From positions 1-64,000 of the forward strand of contig CAJVZD010000007.1 of the NCBI GenBank assembly GCA_913019905.1: a DNA stretch of 64,000 bases, in the 5' to 3' direction. Below are positions 9,450 to 19,279 of the stretch, piece after piece. Each line of letters opens with the position of its first letter. Within the stretch, counting starts at the first letter, position 1. Below the pieces are notes generated by a model. It did no database searches. It saw only the letters and a list, made by a program, of their open reading frames with translations, and was not told where the DNA came from. Origin of the DNA: an uncultured Cellvibrionales bacterium (lineage in GTDB: Bacteria; Pseudomonadota; Gammaproteobacteria; Pseudomonadales; Dasaniaceae). The position numbers and the translations under genes were made by a program.

Positions 9450-9868
9450 AGAATAGCCGTAACTATGTGACACGGGAAATCACACCTCTACGCATTGGTT
9501 AGGGGATAGCTCGTGAGGCTCATATTCTTCTATGAAATTGATTTAGTAATTTCAACTAACTTATATCCTTAAGTGAATAACTTTCAGTCTGTAGCCGCTG
9601 AACGATCATTCATCGTCGAAATACAGCTTTAGCACGAATACCCAAACGGCCCAAGCGAAAAGCCACCGGAGTATTTCACTCCAGTAATTTATCTCAAATA
9701 TCAGAAGAGTTTTTGTTCAACAAAAAACAGAAAACATTGTTTATCATGGCGGGAGAATAGTTGGCTTGATTTCAAGTATCTATGGCAGGACTATTATCTA
9801 GCATTAGAACAACTGGTACTCGCCTATTCAATAAGAATAGGCTCATAAAACAGTTAAGCGAGATTATA
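9450..9868. other. Intergenic region between convergent genes
   Basis: The region is AT-rich and non-coding in appearance. A small hairpin (GCCTATTC/GAATAGGC, 9822-9842, loop of five) lies just beyond the lipase stop codon; it lacks a T-run. Nothing else is recognised. Confidence 0.4.
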
Positions 9869-10780
9869 TTAGGCTAGGGCTATCGCCTTAACGTTCTCAG
9901 GAAGTGTTATCATGTCTTTGCTGATCGGTGCGGGGAAAAAACCCTTCGACACCGCCCTCAGACCGCAAGGCATATATTTTTTAGGATCATACGACTGCCA
10001 ATTGTCCACGTCGGCCAAAAGGCGATCGGCAATCGTGATAAGTACCATTGGGTTTACTACCATTCCGCAGTGAGACGCAATAATTTCAATGTTTTCACGG
10101 GGTGTACCGTCAGACGTATGCAGGTATTCTGGAGGAATGGCCGTCGTATCTTCAGTCACAACACCATCATACGGGCTATAGATAGCAACCAAAGGAATAC
10201 CCGGAGGCGGTGTTACCATTTCATGAAGCCCACCATTCTCTCCCTGCACCATAGTTTGCGTGTGAGCACCTGTTCTTGCCCTGAACAACATTCCCACAAG
10301 ACTATTTACACTGCGCACACTACGCATTACATCGAGGTGCGCCGGCGTTCCGAGCGTAATAACGCGATCAATGTGGTCTGGAAAACGGCGAGCTAATTCC
10401 CGGCCATAAATTCCGCCCAATGAATGCCCGATAATGGAAACTTTTTCCCCCGATTCCTCAGCCATGCGGTCAATCTTATCCATCATCTTATCCGCAAGCT
10501 CGTCAATATATTCCATTCGACCGTCTTTCGGGCCTTTGTTGGTGCCCATACCCCAGGTCTGTGCATCAAATCCAAGTTTACGTAGATAGTTGGTCATCGG
10601 GCGAAGAGTGAATTCTGGCCCACTAAAGCCGGGAATGGAAAGTACGGGTTTATTTGTCTTTGGTTTCGGTGATGCTCTATTCAACGCATACTTCCAGAGA
10701 TACAGATTAGAATATTCAGCGCCTGCCCATATTACGTCGCTGTTTAAACGCATTAAATCTATGGTTCCACGTATCGGCAT
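9869..10780 (-). CDS. Lipase-like alpha/beta hydrolase
   Basis: The 303-residue product has the pattern of bacterial triacylglycerol lipase/PGAP1-like hydrolases: PVLSIPGFSGPEF near residue 45, the nucleophile elbow IIGHSLGGIYGRELA, an acid in YSPYDGVV and a histidine in ASHCGMVVNP. No signal peptide is visible, so it may be cytoplasmic. The start at 10780 has GAGG about eight bases upstream. A TPR protein gene lies 140 bases upstream on the same strand. The natural ester substrate is unknown. Confidence 0.82.
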   Translation of the reverse strand: MPIRGTIDLMRLNSDVIWAGAEYSNLYLWKYALNRASPKPKTNKPVLSIPGFSGPEFTLRPMTNYLRKLGFDAQTWGMGTNKGPKDGRMEYIDELADKMMDKIDRMAEESGEKVSIIGHSLGGIYGRELARRFPDHIDRVITLGTPAHLDVMRSVRSVNSLVGMLFRARTGAHTQTMVQGENGGLHEMVTPPPGIPLVAIYSPYDGVVTEDTTAIPPEYLHTSDGTPRENIEIIASHCGMVVNPMVLITIADRLLADVDNWQSYDPKKYMPCGLRAVSKGFFPAPISKDMITLPENVKAIALA

Positions 10781-10920
10781 TCTATAACCTCTATAATTAT
10801 TTTATTCTTTCGACATCCTGACATTTATGGAGCAACTCGTCAATTTTTGTTTTCCACAGAAGATAAGACAAAGGACGAGCCAGAGTTTTAGTAAGAGAGC
10901 AACGTTAAAATTCTTCCACA

Positions 10921-11175
10921 TTAGCTGGTTAATTTTAGGCGAGTTTCCAGGGCGAGATTTTCCAATCCTAAGCAATCATAAGTGTCAGCTAGCAGTTGGT
11001 ATGTTTTGTCTCTATTGGACAGAGTCCCTTTGCGAATGGCTCTTTCCAAATACTGGACCGCCTCACCCCATTCCATTTTTTTCAGGTGATACCTTGCAAT
11101 CATGACTTCGTTATCTCCCGTTGCGCTCCACCTGCACTTATCTTTTAAGTAACGAAGCTTATCTAATTCTTGCAT
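10921..11175 (-). CDS. Small TPR-like protein
   Basis: The 84-residue product consists of about two tetratricopeptide-like helix pairs: ARYHLKKMEWGEAVQYLERAI and TYQLLADTYDCLGLENLALE, with the small and large residues of TPR at the expected spacing. The gene is short but credible because AAGGAGA lies six to nine bases before its ATG. It is probably a protein-interaction module. It lies upstream of the lipase gene on the same strand with a 140-base gap. No partner is known. Confidence 0.65.
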   Translation of the reverse strand: MQELDKLRYLKDKCRWSATGDNEVMIARYHLKKMEWGEAVQYLERAIRKGTLSNRDKTYQLLADTYDCLGLENLALETRLKLTS

Positions 11176-12082
11176 TTACCGTTCTCCTTGCCAATTTCCG
11201 AAATAGCGTAATTATATTTCTGTTAGCAATACAACAATGTATGAGGACCGACTAAGAAATATTGTTTCGCATTATCTTTCGCATCACATTTAGGAGGATT
11301 TCGATGGACTGAAAACCCCTAAAGTCTATGCCTTTACCATCGATCTCTATGACTCAGGTGGGACTAAAAAAAGGATAACTTTCGTCCACTTGCAGCAATC
11401 GCGTAATTTATTTGAACATTACCGTTGTCGTTAGTTACCAAGCCAATATAGTAGGTTGACGAATGGTGTCATGATAGAATCCTGATGCTTCATTCATGCC
11501 CGTTTCCTGCTATGCGAATTTCATACCTTCCACCCACTAATCTATTAGCACATTTACTACACCTTGTATCGAAATTGCGGCAAAGAGGGCTTTTGGTGCG
11601 ACAAAGTGGCATCCTGCTGTGAGTAAGAACAATAAGTGGAGAAAATCGATCAAGTCCAAACAATGAAACAGCAAGAATCTAAATAGAGAAACAATAGCGA
11701 AGCCATGACTTAGCGTTCCGCTTTCAGGATTACAGACTGACACCACAGATAGTTCCCACACCCTGCGGCGATACGTGGAATTGTAAGTACGATCGCTGGG
11801 CAGCCGGCTTATTGCATGCCATTGATTGGGATGACCCTTGGTGGTACTCTCGCCGGCTCAGCATTTGCGCCTACATCATCTTGCGTCAGTAGGCACATAG
11901 ATAGTTTCACGACTAGAAAACAACATTCTCTAAGTCCGCATGACAACAGACAACATCCGTGCTCGCAAGATTAAATGCTATGTCTAAGCGGTTATACCAA
12001 ACACCACGCGCACGCACCAGTCATGGGTCGCGATAGAAAGAAGCCTTTCTTCCAGCCTGCGGCGACCACGAGGAACAGAAAA
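11176..12082. other. Long intergenic region with possible coding remnant
   Basis: No intact gene is recognised in about 900 bases. A short open stretch at 11295-11434 has protein-like composition (see the separate remnant entry). A minus-strand frame at 11537-11761 looks random. This may be decayed DNA. Confidence 0.4.
11295..11434 (+). pseudogene. Possible gene remnant
   Basis: Reading from GAG at 11295, a 46-codon open stretch encodes a sequence including KTPKVYAFTIDLYDSGG, which looks like two beta strands of a real protein. It is bounded by an in-frame stop immediately upstream and has no start codon. The parent family is not recognised. This is a weak call, based on composition only. 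Confidence 0.2.
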
Positions 12083-13288
12083 ATGAGTCAGCGAATAAAT
12101 CTTGGTGGCGTCGCCACTGGACCACTTAGCGGCGTCAAAGTTATCGATTTTACGGCGGTATATTCCGGCCCTATTGCCGCTTCAATATTGGGTGATCAGG
12201 GTGCCGAGGTGATCAAGATTGAATCCCGACACGGAGACTTAATGCGCGCCGGATTGCCAAAGAGTAACGGCGCAGGCAGTCCGTTCACCACCATGAATCG
12301 CAACAAAAAATCGCTCTGTCTAGATCTGAAAAGCGAGGCTGGACTCGATATTGCGCGCAAGCTAATCGCCTCGGCGGATGTAATAATGGAAAACTTTCGT
12401 CCCGGTGTCATGGATCGCTTAGGGCTGGGTTACGATCAATTTAAAGAAGCACACCCCAAATTGGTTTATGTCTCAATCAATGGAGTCGGCCCTACCGGAC
12501 CCTACGTTAAAAGACCAATCTACGACGCGATCATCCAAGCATTGTCAGGGTTTACATCGTTGCAAAGTGGCGAGCCTGCCATGGTCAACAGTCTCGTCTG
12601 CGACAAGGTAACCTCACTCACAGCGGCTCAAGCGGTAACGGCGGCACTATTTAGAGCAGAGCGATCCGGTAGAGGCCAAAGGGTCGAACTTTCGATGCTC
12701 GACGCCAGCTTGTTTTTCCTTTGGCCCGACGTAATGAACAACTATACGTTCCCCGACGAAGCGGTTGAAAATGTGCCACAGCTCGACCACAGTGTTTTTA
12801 TGCGGAAAACTCTCGACGGCTGGATCGCCTCTATGCCAGTGCAACAGAAGGAAGCAGATGCTTCGTTCCGGGCACTGAATATTGCCCACCTATCTGAGGA
12901 CGAGCGTTTTTCCAGCGCCGAAGCGCGAACCCGAAATCGCACTGACTATGTAGAACTGACCGGCAAAGCCTATGCTCGCTTCACTACTGATGAACTATGC
13001 CAGCGCTTCGATGAGGAAGACGTGCCCTACTCGCGAATCAATCAACGAGAAGATGTCATCAACGACCCTCAAATTAAGGCGATGGAAGCTTTGTGGACTT
13101 ACGATCATCCACAGGCTGGTGAGGTAAGAAGCCCCAGACCACCAGCACAATTTTCAGAAACGCCAAGTAACATTCGCACACATACCCCATCGTTAGGAGA
13201 GCACAACATAGAGATATTGACAGAATTGGGTATTGACGCTGCTGAGATTGAAGACCTGTCAGTTAATGGCGTAATATTCGCTGAATAG
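12083..13288 (+). CDS. Class III CoA-transferase (CaiB/BaiF family)
   Basis: The 401-residue product matches the CaiB/BaiF family in length and order: GVKVIDFTAVYSGP at the start, the QGAEVIKIE strand, the NRNKKSLCLDLK segment, the ENFRPGVMDRLGLGY block, and the GRGQRVELSMLDA region. These enzymes move CoA between carboxylic acids and often activate a catabolic substrate such as carnitine, bile acid or an aromatic acid. The start at 12083 follows CGAGGAA with good spacing and fits the family N-terminus; the longer frame from 11975 is not supported. No acyl-CoA dehydrogenase or hydratase neighbours it, so the substrate is open. Confidence 0.92.
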   Translation: MSQRINLGGVATGPLSGVKVIDFTAVYSGPIAASILGDQGAEVIKIESRHGDLMRAGLPKSNGAGSPFTTMNRNKKSLCLDLKSEAGLDIARKLIASADVIMENFRPGVMDRLGLGYDQFKEAHPKLVYVSINGVGPTGPYVKRPIYDAIIQALSGFTSLQSGEPAMVNSLVCDKVTSLTAAQAVTAALFRAERSGRGQRVELSMLDASLFFLWPDVMNNYTFPDEAVENVPQLDHSVFMRKTLDGWIASMPVQQKEADASFRALNIAHLSEDERFSSAEARTRNRTDYVELTGKAYARFTTDELCQRFDEEDVPYSRINQREDVINDPQIKAMEALWTYDHPQAGEVRSPRPPAQFSETPSNIRTHTPSLGEHNIEILTELGIDAAEIEDLSVNGVIFAE

Positions 13289-13569
13289 GTGTCGAATTGG
13301 TAAATGCTCCACCCGCAATCGGCGTATTTAGACTAAGATGAAAGGAATGCGCCAGGCATGAGTCAGCCAACACATCTAATGACTGCCCATGACATTAGCT
13401 GTATTCCAGTCAGTACAACGACCGAAAATTCAGGGCTTCATTGATTGTTCAGACACTTGAGGGTTGCTAGGTAGATAAGTGCATGGATGAGATCTCCAAT
13501 TATTGAGATCCGATTGAAGTCGTTCTACAATAGCCTTTTTCTGGGGAGTACGATGTTACTGGGAAGTCA

Positions 13570-14286
13570 ATGAACTCATTTTTCTCCAGCATTTTGCTGA
13601 TGATTTTCAGCTGTTCAGTCTTGGCAGAGCCACTCAAAATTGGAATTGTTCATTTCCCGCCACTATTCGTCGTGGAAGGAGAAAATGTTGTGGGCGGTTC
13701 TGTTGTCGACATAATGGAGAAAACCCTAAAACACGCATCGCTAGATTATAGACTCCTTTCCTATCCTGCCAAGCGAGCCTACGTCAGCTTAGGGACAGGC
13801 ATCATTGATCTTCATGGAGGGTTAAAGAGAAATATTAATTATCATAACCAGGTGATTTATAGCAAAAACCCGATTACTTCCATTGAATTGCGAATTCACG
13901 GATTTGGTGACACGCCAATACCCACTTCTATGGCTGAACTCAGAGGAACGCAACTCGGTCTTATACGAGGTTTCAATTACGGAGGAAAATTGAAAACCTT
14001 GACCGACTCAGAAAACGAAAAATATGTCACTATTATCGACTCGCACAGCAGTGCCCTGCTAATGCTGCAGAATGGGCGCATTGATTTTTTGTTGGACTAT
14101 AAAAGCCCCATAGATTCGGCGCTAAAAAATAGCCCGATGCCCGGAATTCGCCATACGATCTTAGAAAAGCTTGATTTGTATTTTGTGTTAAACAAGAACA
14201 GACCGAATGCGCTAGAAATCATGACTCTGATAGAAGCCAGTTTCAAATCTCTTTTTCCCGACCACTCGATCGGAAAAACCGAGTAG
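13570..14286 (+). CDS. Orphan periplasmic solute-binding protein, family 3
   Basis: The 238-residue product has a signal peptide (1-19, ending VLA-EP) and an extracellular solute-binding family 3 fold: LKIGIVHFPPLFVVEG, then a DIMEKTLK helix, a GIIDLHGG segment and a second-lobe QNGRIDFLLDY. No permease or ATPase gene is adjacent, so it may be a sensor subunit or serve a remote transporter. A similar orphan lies at 25773-26624. Confidence 0.72.
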   Translation: MNSFFSSILLMIFSCSVLAEPLKIGIVHFPPLFVVEGENVVGGSVVDIMEKTLKHASLDYRLLSYPAKRAYVSLGTGIIDLHGGLKRNINYHNQVIYSKNPITSIELRIHGFGDTPIPTSMAELRGTQLGLIRGFNYGGKLKTLTDSENEKYVTIIDSHSSALLMLQNGRIDFLLDYKSPIDSALKNSPMPGIRHTILEKLDLYFVLNKNRPNALEIMTLIEASFKSLFPDHSIGKTE

Positions 14287-14348
14287 GGATAGAGGCATTC
14301 CTATTCACTGACTTGAAACATATATGAAATGTTAGGAAATTAACACCC

Positions 14349-15158
14349 ATGAAATTTTTCGCCTTGATTTTTGTAATTTTCATAGCCGGCTGTCATTCCG
14401 AAAAGACATCGATGCAGAAATTTCCACCCGCTTCAAGCACCACACTATCTTGCCACTCAACATCGGACACTGCCTTAACGGTATCGAAGGATGATGGCAA
14501 CTTTGAAGCGAAAAGACTGGTTTCCGGACTACTAATCGACGGATGCGGTAACGACGAAGCCTGGGCCAACGCACCGTGGTACGATATGAACTACACGTGG
14601 CTGGGATCCACTGTTGATTCGACCGATTATCACGGACGTTTCAAATTAGCTTGGGATAGTCAACAGCTATATATATTAGTCGAGGTGATTGATGACTATT
14701 TACAGCCGACGCTCCGCGATGGAAAGGAAAATTACTGGAAGGGTGACTATGTAGAGGTATTTATTGATGAAGATAACTCTGGCGGCGATCACAAGTTTAA
14801 CCATCAAGCCTTTGCCTATCATATTTCCACGGAAGGACATGCAATTGACAAGAACACCTTAAAGAAAACCGTTTTCTTTGACGAGCACGTTGAAGTAAAA
14901 AGAACAAAAGAAGGGAACAGATATTATTGGGAAATGGCAATCAAGCTGTTTGACGAAAATTTTGAGGAAGATGCCGCGACAAACACTCCTACTATAATTT
15001 TCGAAAATAAAAGAATTGGATTTTCGATCGCCTACGGTGATAACGATGGAAATAATCTCCGGGAAAATTTTGTAGGCTCCAAAAAAACCCACGGTGACAA
15101 CAATGACGGAGGCTATATTAATTCTGACGTATTTGGCAGCATTCTATTTTTGAAATAG
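14349..15158 (+). CDS. CBM9-like lipoprotein
   Basis: The 269-residue product starts with a lipoprotein signal whose lipobox is IAGC (Cys15). Residues about 60-265 resemble a carbohydrate-binding module family 9 domain: a NDEAWANAPW start, FKLAWDSQQLYILVEVIDD, GDYVEVFIDED and a late IGFSIAYGDND strand. CBM9 domains bind sugar chain ends, and related domains occur in surface proteins of unknown ligand. It lies 62 bases after the binding-protein gene on the same strand, so joint expression is possible. Confidence 0.75.
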   Translation: MKFFALIFVIFIAGCHSEKTSMQKFPPASSTTLSCHSTSDTALTVSKDDGNFEAKRLVSGLLIDGCGNDEAWANAPWYDMNYTWLGSTVDSTDYHGRFKLAWDSQQLYILVEVIDDYLQPTLRDGKENYWKGDYVEVFIDEDNSGGDHKFNHQAFAYHISTEGHAIDKNTLKKTVFFDEHVEVKRTKEGNRYYWEMAIKLFDENFEEDAATNTPTIIFENKRIGFSIAYGDNDGNNLRENFVGSKKTHGDNNDGGYINSDVFGSILFLK

Positions 15159-15297
15159 TGACTTGTGAAATCCAATATTAAATTCAATATTAGATCAAAC
15201 CATATTGAAAACGTTATAGACATTGAATCATTATTTTTTGGAACTAGTATAACCAACTGAGTCGCGGTAAAATTGATTGCCGCTTTTCTCTACAAAA

Positions 15298-17112
15298 TCA
15301 GTCATTAACTGATTCCGGCGCGACATGCAATGGCTGCATGTATTTCCCCACAGGCCACTCCGTCGGATTTGATAAGTCCTTAACCTGCCCGATCCTTTTT
15401 TCCAGTATTGGTTTGGATTCAAGCCTGTAACGTAGAAACTCCAACGGAGTCCAGCCCTTCCCAGCCGGATCTTCTAAGGGCTCAACATCAAGGAAGCCAT
15501 GGTTACTGCAAAGGACACCTTCGTCATCAAACGGACGCGTACAACTGACTACACTGAGCAATTCCGCGGGCCCAATTTTCTCACCGCTGTCAGCATGAAA
15601 CATATTGATCACGCGATCATTTTGACCACGACTGGTATCCACGTCAATATTCAGCCCACCTACACCCATTAACCAGCCACCGCTGTGCTGGAAGGCGTCG
15701 CCCGAAAACACCCTTGTCAATTCAGTTTCGAGCACAGCCTTTAGATTTTGGCCGCTTATACGAGCACGAGCGAGTGTCGGCGGTACCGGCAAATATCGAT
15801 ACAAATGCTCCAGCGTGAGACTGTCACCCGCTTCGACCACTGCATCAAACCGAAATCCAGGAGTCAACGCCAAATCCGTTTCATAATGGCGTCGCATTTG
15901 ATCGGCAAGGAAGTGGTTGAATGGGCTATCGATAATGCTGCGACGATGAAGCGTTGCTGGCGCTGAACCGACCACCGTCTCGATCGATTCCGTTAACGGC
16001 AAGTCTACGAATGGCATCGGGTGCTCGAAATTGACGTTGCTGTCGAGAAAAGGGGCTCGTGCAACCGCCACCAATTCCATTAGCTCCGGATCTTTCGTGA
16101 TGTGTTCGTTGATTGGCAGAAGCTGCCATTCGAATTTAGGTGCGCTCGATTGACTCAGGGTAACGGTCATTTTTCCGAGGAAGCCATCGTTACCGGCTTC
16201 CACTACCAGCGCCCCGCTACGAGAAGACAATGGTACCGTCGTTGCCTCATGCGTATGAGCAGAAAAAAATACATCGACACCCGGCGCAATAACATTTGCG
16301 AGTTGATGATCTCGGTGCAAGCCAAGCTCACTCATTACGACCACTAGTTCCGCTCCCGCCTGACGCAGTTTCAGAGCATGTTCGTTGACTAGTGCAGTGT
16401 AGGCTTTCTCACCCTCTAGAAAGCTGAACCCCCATGCGAACACGGGAGACATACGAGGGACAATGTCAGAGGTAATGCCGATAAACCCAACTGTAATTCC
16501 TCCGAAAGACTGGAGATGCGTTGCTGGGAGGAGTGGTTCATCTTCCAACATCAGGGAGAATGTTTTGCTGACATTTCCCGCTAGTACCGGGTAGTTCGGT
16601 GTAGCAATAGGTTCATTCGACAGTAAATTGTTAACAAAATGGGCAAAAGGCGAGCTGTCGGCCGCATAACGCAGGCGCGTGACTATCGGACCATAAGCGA
16701 AATCCCAATTCCCCGGCACACCAATGTCGATACCCAGGGCATTCACCGGTGCAATGATGGCATTACCCCTCGAATACAGAGCTTCAGCGCCCCCATAATA
16801 AGTATCTCCGATGTTCATCAATATAGAGTTCGGTTCTTCCGCTCGAAGTTGTTTGATCAGAGTTGCAGTCCGAGCAAGCCCACCACGTTGTTCGATGATC
16901 GAGGCTATAGTCCCATCTAATACGACCTGTCGGACCACGTCCCGGTGCGGAACCAGATGGGCGTGAAGATCGTTCAAATGAATAAATGTTAGCCGACCTT
17001 CTGCAGCTGTAACAACCATTGCCTGGGGTACTAAAACAGCGGCTAAAACAGCGACAAAAAACAATTTGCGCAGTTTTGTCATCGATAGCGAACGAAGAAA
17101 GAAGTTTACCAT
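15298..17112 (-). CDS. Exported metallophosphatase / 5'-nucleotidase family (UshA/SoxB-like)
   Basis: The 604-residue product has an N-terminal export signal. A calcineurin-like metallophosphatase domain follows (about 38-330): HLNDLHAHL, MNIGDTYYGG, GNWDFAYG and FFSAHTHEA are the metal-binding blocks. A 5'-nucleotidase C-terminal domain occupies about 400-570. The third block reads GNWDF where UshA has GNHEF, so the catalytic His is replaced by Trp. To my knowledge Trp here is a feature of the SoxB-like branch, so a substrate other than a nucleotide is possible. ATG 17082 is an alternative start. The gene is divergent from the nrtA-like operon. Confidence 0.82.
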   Translation of the reverse strand: MVNFFLRSLSMTKLRKLFFVAVLAAVLVPQAMVVTAAEGRLTFIHLNDLHAHLVPHRDVVRQVVLDGTIASIIEQRGGLARTATLIKQLRAEEPNSILMNIGDTYYGGAEALYSRGNAIIAPVNALGIDIGVPGNWDFAYGPIVTRLRYAADSSPFAHFVNNLLSNEPIATPNYPVLAGNVSKTFSLMLEDEPLLPATHLQSFGGITVGFIGITSDIVPRMSPVFAWGFSFLEGEKAYTALVNEHALKLRQAGAELVVVMSELGLHRDHQLANVIAPGVDVFFSAHTHEATTVPLSSRSGALVVEAGNDGFLGKMTVTLSQSSAPKFEWQLLPINEHITKDPELMELVAVARAPFLDSNVNFEHPMPFVDLPLTESIETVVGSAPATLHRRSIIDSPFNHFLADQMRRHYETDLALTPGFRFDAVVEAGDSLTLEHLYRYLPVPPTLARARISGQNLKAVLETELTRVFSGDAFQHSGGWLMGVGGLNIDVDTSRGQNDRVINMFHADSGEKIGPAELLSVVSCTRPFDDEGVLCSNHGFLDVEPLEDPAGKGWTPLEFLRYRLESKPILEKRIGQVKDLSNPTEWPVGKYMQPLHVAPESVND

Positions 17113-17776
17113 TGGGAGATCTCGATCAATAAAGAAATAAATATTAGATAAATCTAATTTAGAATAAACTATATTACTAAAACCCAATGTTTTCAAGGGA
17201 AACTGGGATATCCTAAAGCAAGTGTCATCGGCCACTCCGAATCAACGCCGCTCAATTTTCCGCACAGATAAATTGAGCAGCGCCTGAAACATTGCTTTAG
17301 AGACAAAACAAAAGTAAAAGCGGCCTCGACCATTCCAAAAATATTACTCTAAAAATTGCGGCCCTCCTCGAGTCGAATAGTACCTTGCTTATAGTACCTT
17401 GCTTAATACAGACGAACTAAAACGCTAGAGACCATTGCTGAGTTTTTCGCTCCATTTTTGATCATGCAACGATAAAAACGTCGCAAAATGTGCCACGAGG
17501 CGTGTACATGAAAGACGATAGTGGAGCACCGCCTGCACCACCAACGACCAGACGTTATCTGCTGTAAACGAAAAGGCGCTTTTAAGGGACGTTTTTTTAT
17601 CATCCGTAAATTATGCACGCTTATTGTGCTTACTTGTCCATTGGAAGCTCTTCCAATCTCCTTGTTTATATAGCAGAAAATCTGGCACAGGCCTTGCTAA
17701 CACTCTTATCAAGAAACAAAGATTCTGGCATCTAACAAATAGATGCTGTCGCAACTTTATCTTAACGGAGCCGCAT
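17113..17776. other. Divergent intergenic region
   Basis: This region separates the metallophosphatase (minus) from the ABC operon (plus). It contains an inverted repeat at 17250-17278 (GCTCAATTT/AAATTGAGC) and a short direct repeat near 17379-17405 (two copies of ATAGTACCTTGCTT). No gene is recognised. Confidence 0.4.
17250..17278. repeat. Inverted repeat GCTCAATTT/AAATTGAGC
   Basis: Perfect 9-base arms are separated by 11 bases. The repeat lies about 140 bases upstream of the metallophosphatase start. It may be an operator or a transcript hairpin; there is no further evidence. Confidence 0.35.
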
Positions 17777-19189
17777 ATGAAAATTATCAAGGGAAGAGTA
17801 ACGTCATTAAAACGACGAAAACGGCTAATTTCAGCCGCTGGAAGTGCCGCCCTTCTACTGGGGATACTATCTAACAGCACAGCTGCCATGGCTGAAAAAT
17901 TGGGCTGGCCAGAAAAAGAAGAACTTAAGTTCGGCTTTATTAAGTTAACCGACATGGCGCCGATCGCCATTGCCTATGAAAATGGATACTTTGAAGATGA
18001 AGGTTTGTACGTCACGATCGAAGCCCAAGCCAACTGGAAAGTACTGTTAGACGGCGTTATCGATGGTCGCCTTGACGGAGCACATATGTTAGCAGGCCAA
18101 CCTATCGCCGCGACTATGGGTTACGGCACAAAGGCACATATTATTACGCCCTTCTCAATGGACCTGAATGGTAACGCCATTACCGTTTCCAACGCAGTGT
18201 GGGATGAGATGAAACCCAGTATTCCCAAGATGGCCGATGGCCGCCCGGTCCATCCTATTAAAGCAGATGCTTTGAAACCGGTTGTCGAAAAATACAACAA
18301 CTCTGGAAAGCCTTTTAATATGGGAATGGTATTTCCTGTCTCGACTCACAATTATGAACTAAGGTATTGGCTTGCTGCCGGCAATATACATCCCGGTTAC
18401 TACGCGCCTCACAAAAGTGATGTCTCGGGTAATATTAATGCTGAAGCCTTCTTATCTGTTACGCCTCCTCCGCAGATGCCAGCCACCTTGGAAGCCGGCA
18501 CGATTTACGGCTACTGTGTGGGAGAACCCTGGAACCAACAGGCCGTGTTTAAAGGCATTGGCGTTCCCGTTGTTACCGACTATGAGATATGGAAGAATAA
18601 CCCGGAAAAAGTATTCGGCATCACTGCCGCCTTCGCTGAAAAGTACCCGAACACAACTATTCGTATGACTCGCGCCTTGATCCGTGCAGCCAAGTGGCTC
18701 GACGAAAAGAACAATGCTAACCGCCCAGCGGCCGTCAAAATTCTTTCCCAATCGAACTACGTGGGAGCCGACTACGATGTCATTGCAAATAGTATGACCG
18801 GCACCTTCGAATACGAAAAAGGCGACAAGCGCGAAGTTCCCGACTTCAACGTTTTCTTCCGCTATAACGCCACCTACCCCTATTACTCAGATGCAATTTG
18901 GTACCTAACACAAATGCGACGCTGGGGGCAGATCCCCGAAACAAAACCAGATAGTTGGTACATGGATATGGCCAAACAAGTGTATCGGCCCGACATCTAT
19001 GTCAAAGCGGCACAATCACTAATCGCCGACAAAATAATCGATGCTAAAGATTTTCCAGACTTTGCCAGTGAAGATGGTTTTAAGAAGCCGCAACAGCACT
19101 TTATCGATGACATTGTCTACGACGGGAAAAAACCCAACGATTATATCAATAAATTTTCGATTGGCTTGAAACAAGGAGACGTGCTGTAA
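17777..19189 (+). CDS. ABC transporter substrate-binding protein, NrtA/CmpA family
   Basis: The 470-residue product has a basic N-terminus with RR (LKRRKRLIS) and a cleaved signal peptide ending AMA-EKL. The body matches NrtA/CmpA-type binding proteins: [41 protein letters not shown], and the hallmark [11 protein letters not shown]. The family binds nitrate, bicarbonate, cyanate or related small anions. The start at 17777 follows ACGGAG; the longer frame from 17624 has no support. It is the first gene of an operon with permease, ATPase and porin. No nitrate or nitrite reductase lies in the window, so the ligand is uncertain. Confidence 0.88.
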   Translation: MKIIKGRVTSLKRRKRLISAAGSAALLLGILSNSTAAMAEKLGWPEKEELKFGFIKLTDMAPIAIAYENGYFEDEGLYVTIEAQANWKVLLDGVIDGRLDGAHMLAGQPIAATMGYGTKAHIITPFSMDLNGNAITVSNAVWDEMKPSIPKMADGRPVHPIKADALKPVVEKYNNSGKPFNMGMVFPVSTHNYELRYWLAAGNIHPGYYAPHKSDVSGNINAEAFLSVTPPPQMPATLEAGTIYGYCVGEPWNQQAVFKGIGVPVVTDYEIWKNNPEKVFGITAAFAEKYPNTTIRMTRALIRAAKWLDEKNNANRPAAVKILSQSNYVGADYDVIANSMTGTFEYEKGDKREVPDFNVFFRYNATYPYYSDAIWYLTQMRRWGQIPETKPDSWYMDMAKQVYRPDIYVKAAQSLIADKIIDAKDFPDFASEDGFKKPQQHFIDDIVYDGKKPNDYINKFSIGLKQGDVL

Positions 19190-19207
19190 GCATTTCTCCT
19201 CCCTAAG

Positions 19208-19243
19208 AACAGCGCTATAGCTTTAATATTTTATAGCGCTGTT
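19208..19243 (+). promoter_or_regulatory. Intercistronic hairpin in the ABC operon
   Basis: AACAGCGCTATA and TATAGCGCTGTT form a perfect 12-bp stem with a 12-base loop, 18 bases after the binding-protein stop and about 36 before the permease start. Such hairpins often protect the upstream message or attenuate, giving more binding protein than permease. There is no T-run. Confidence 0.6.
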
Positions 19244-19279
19244 ACAAAACTCTTTAAGGCAGTACCAAGGAATTAAACT

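Noticed and set aside
11537..11761. 74-codon minus-strand frame
   Set aside because: Cys/Phe/Leu-rich random translation without ribosome-binding site.
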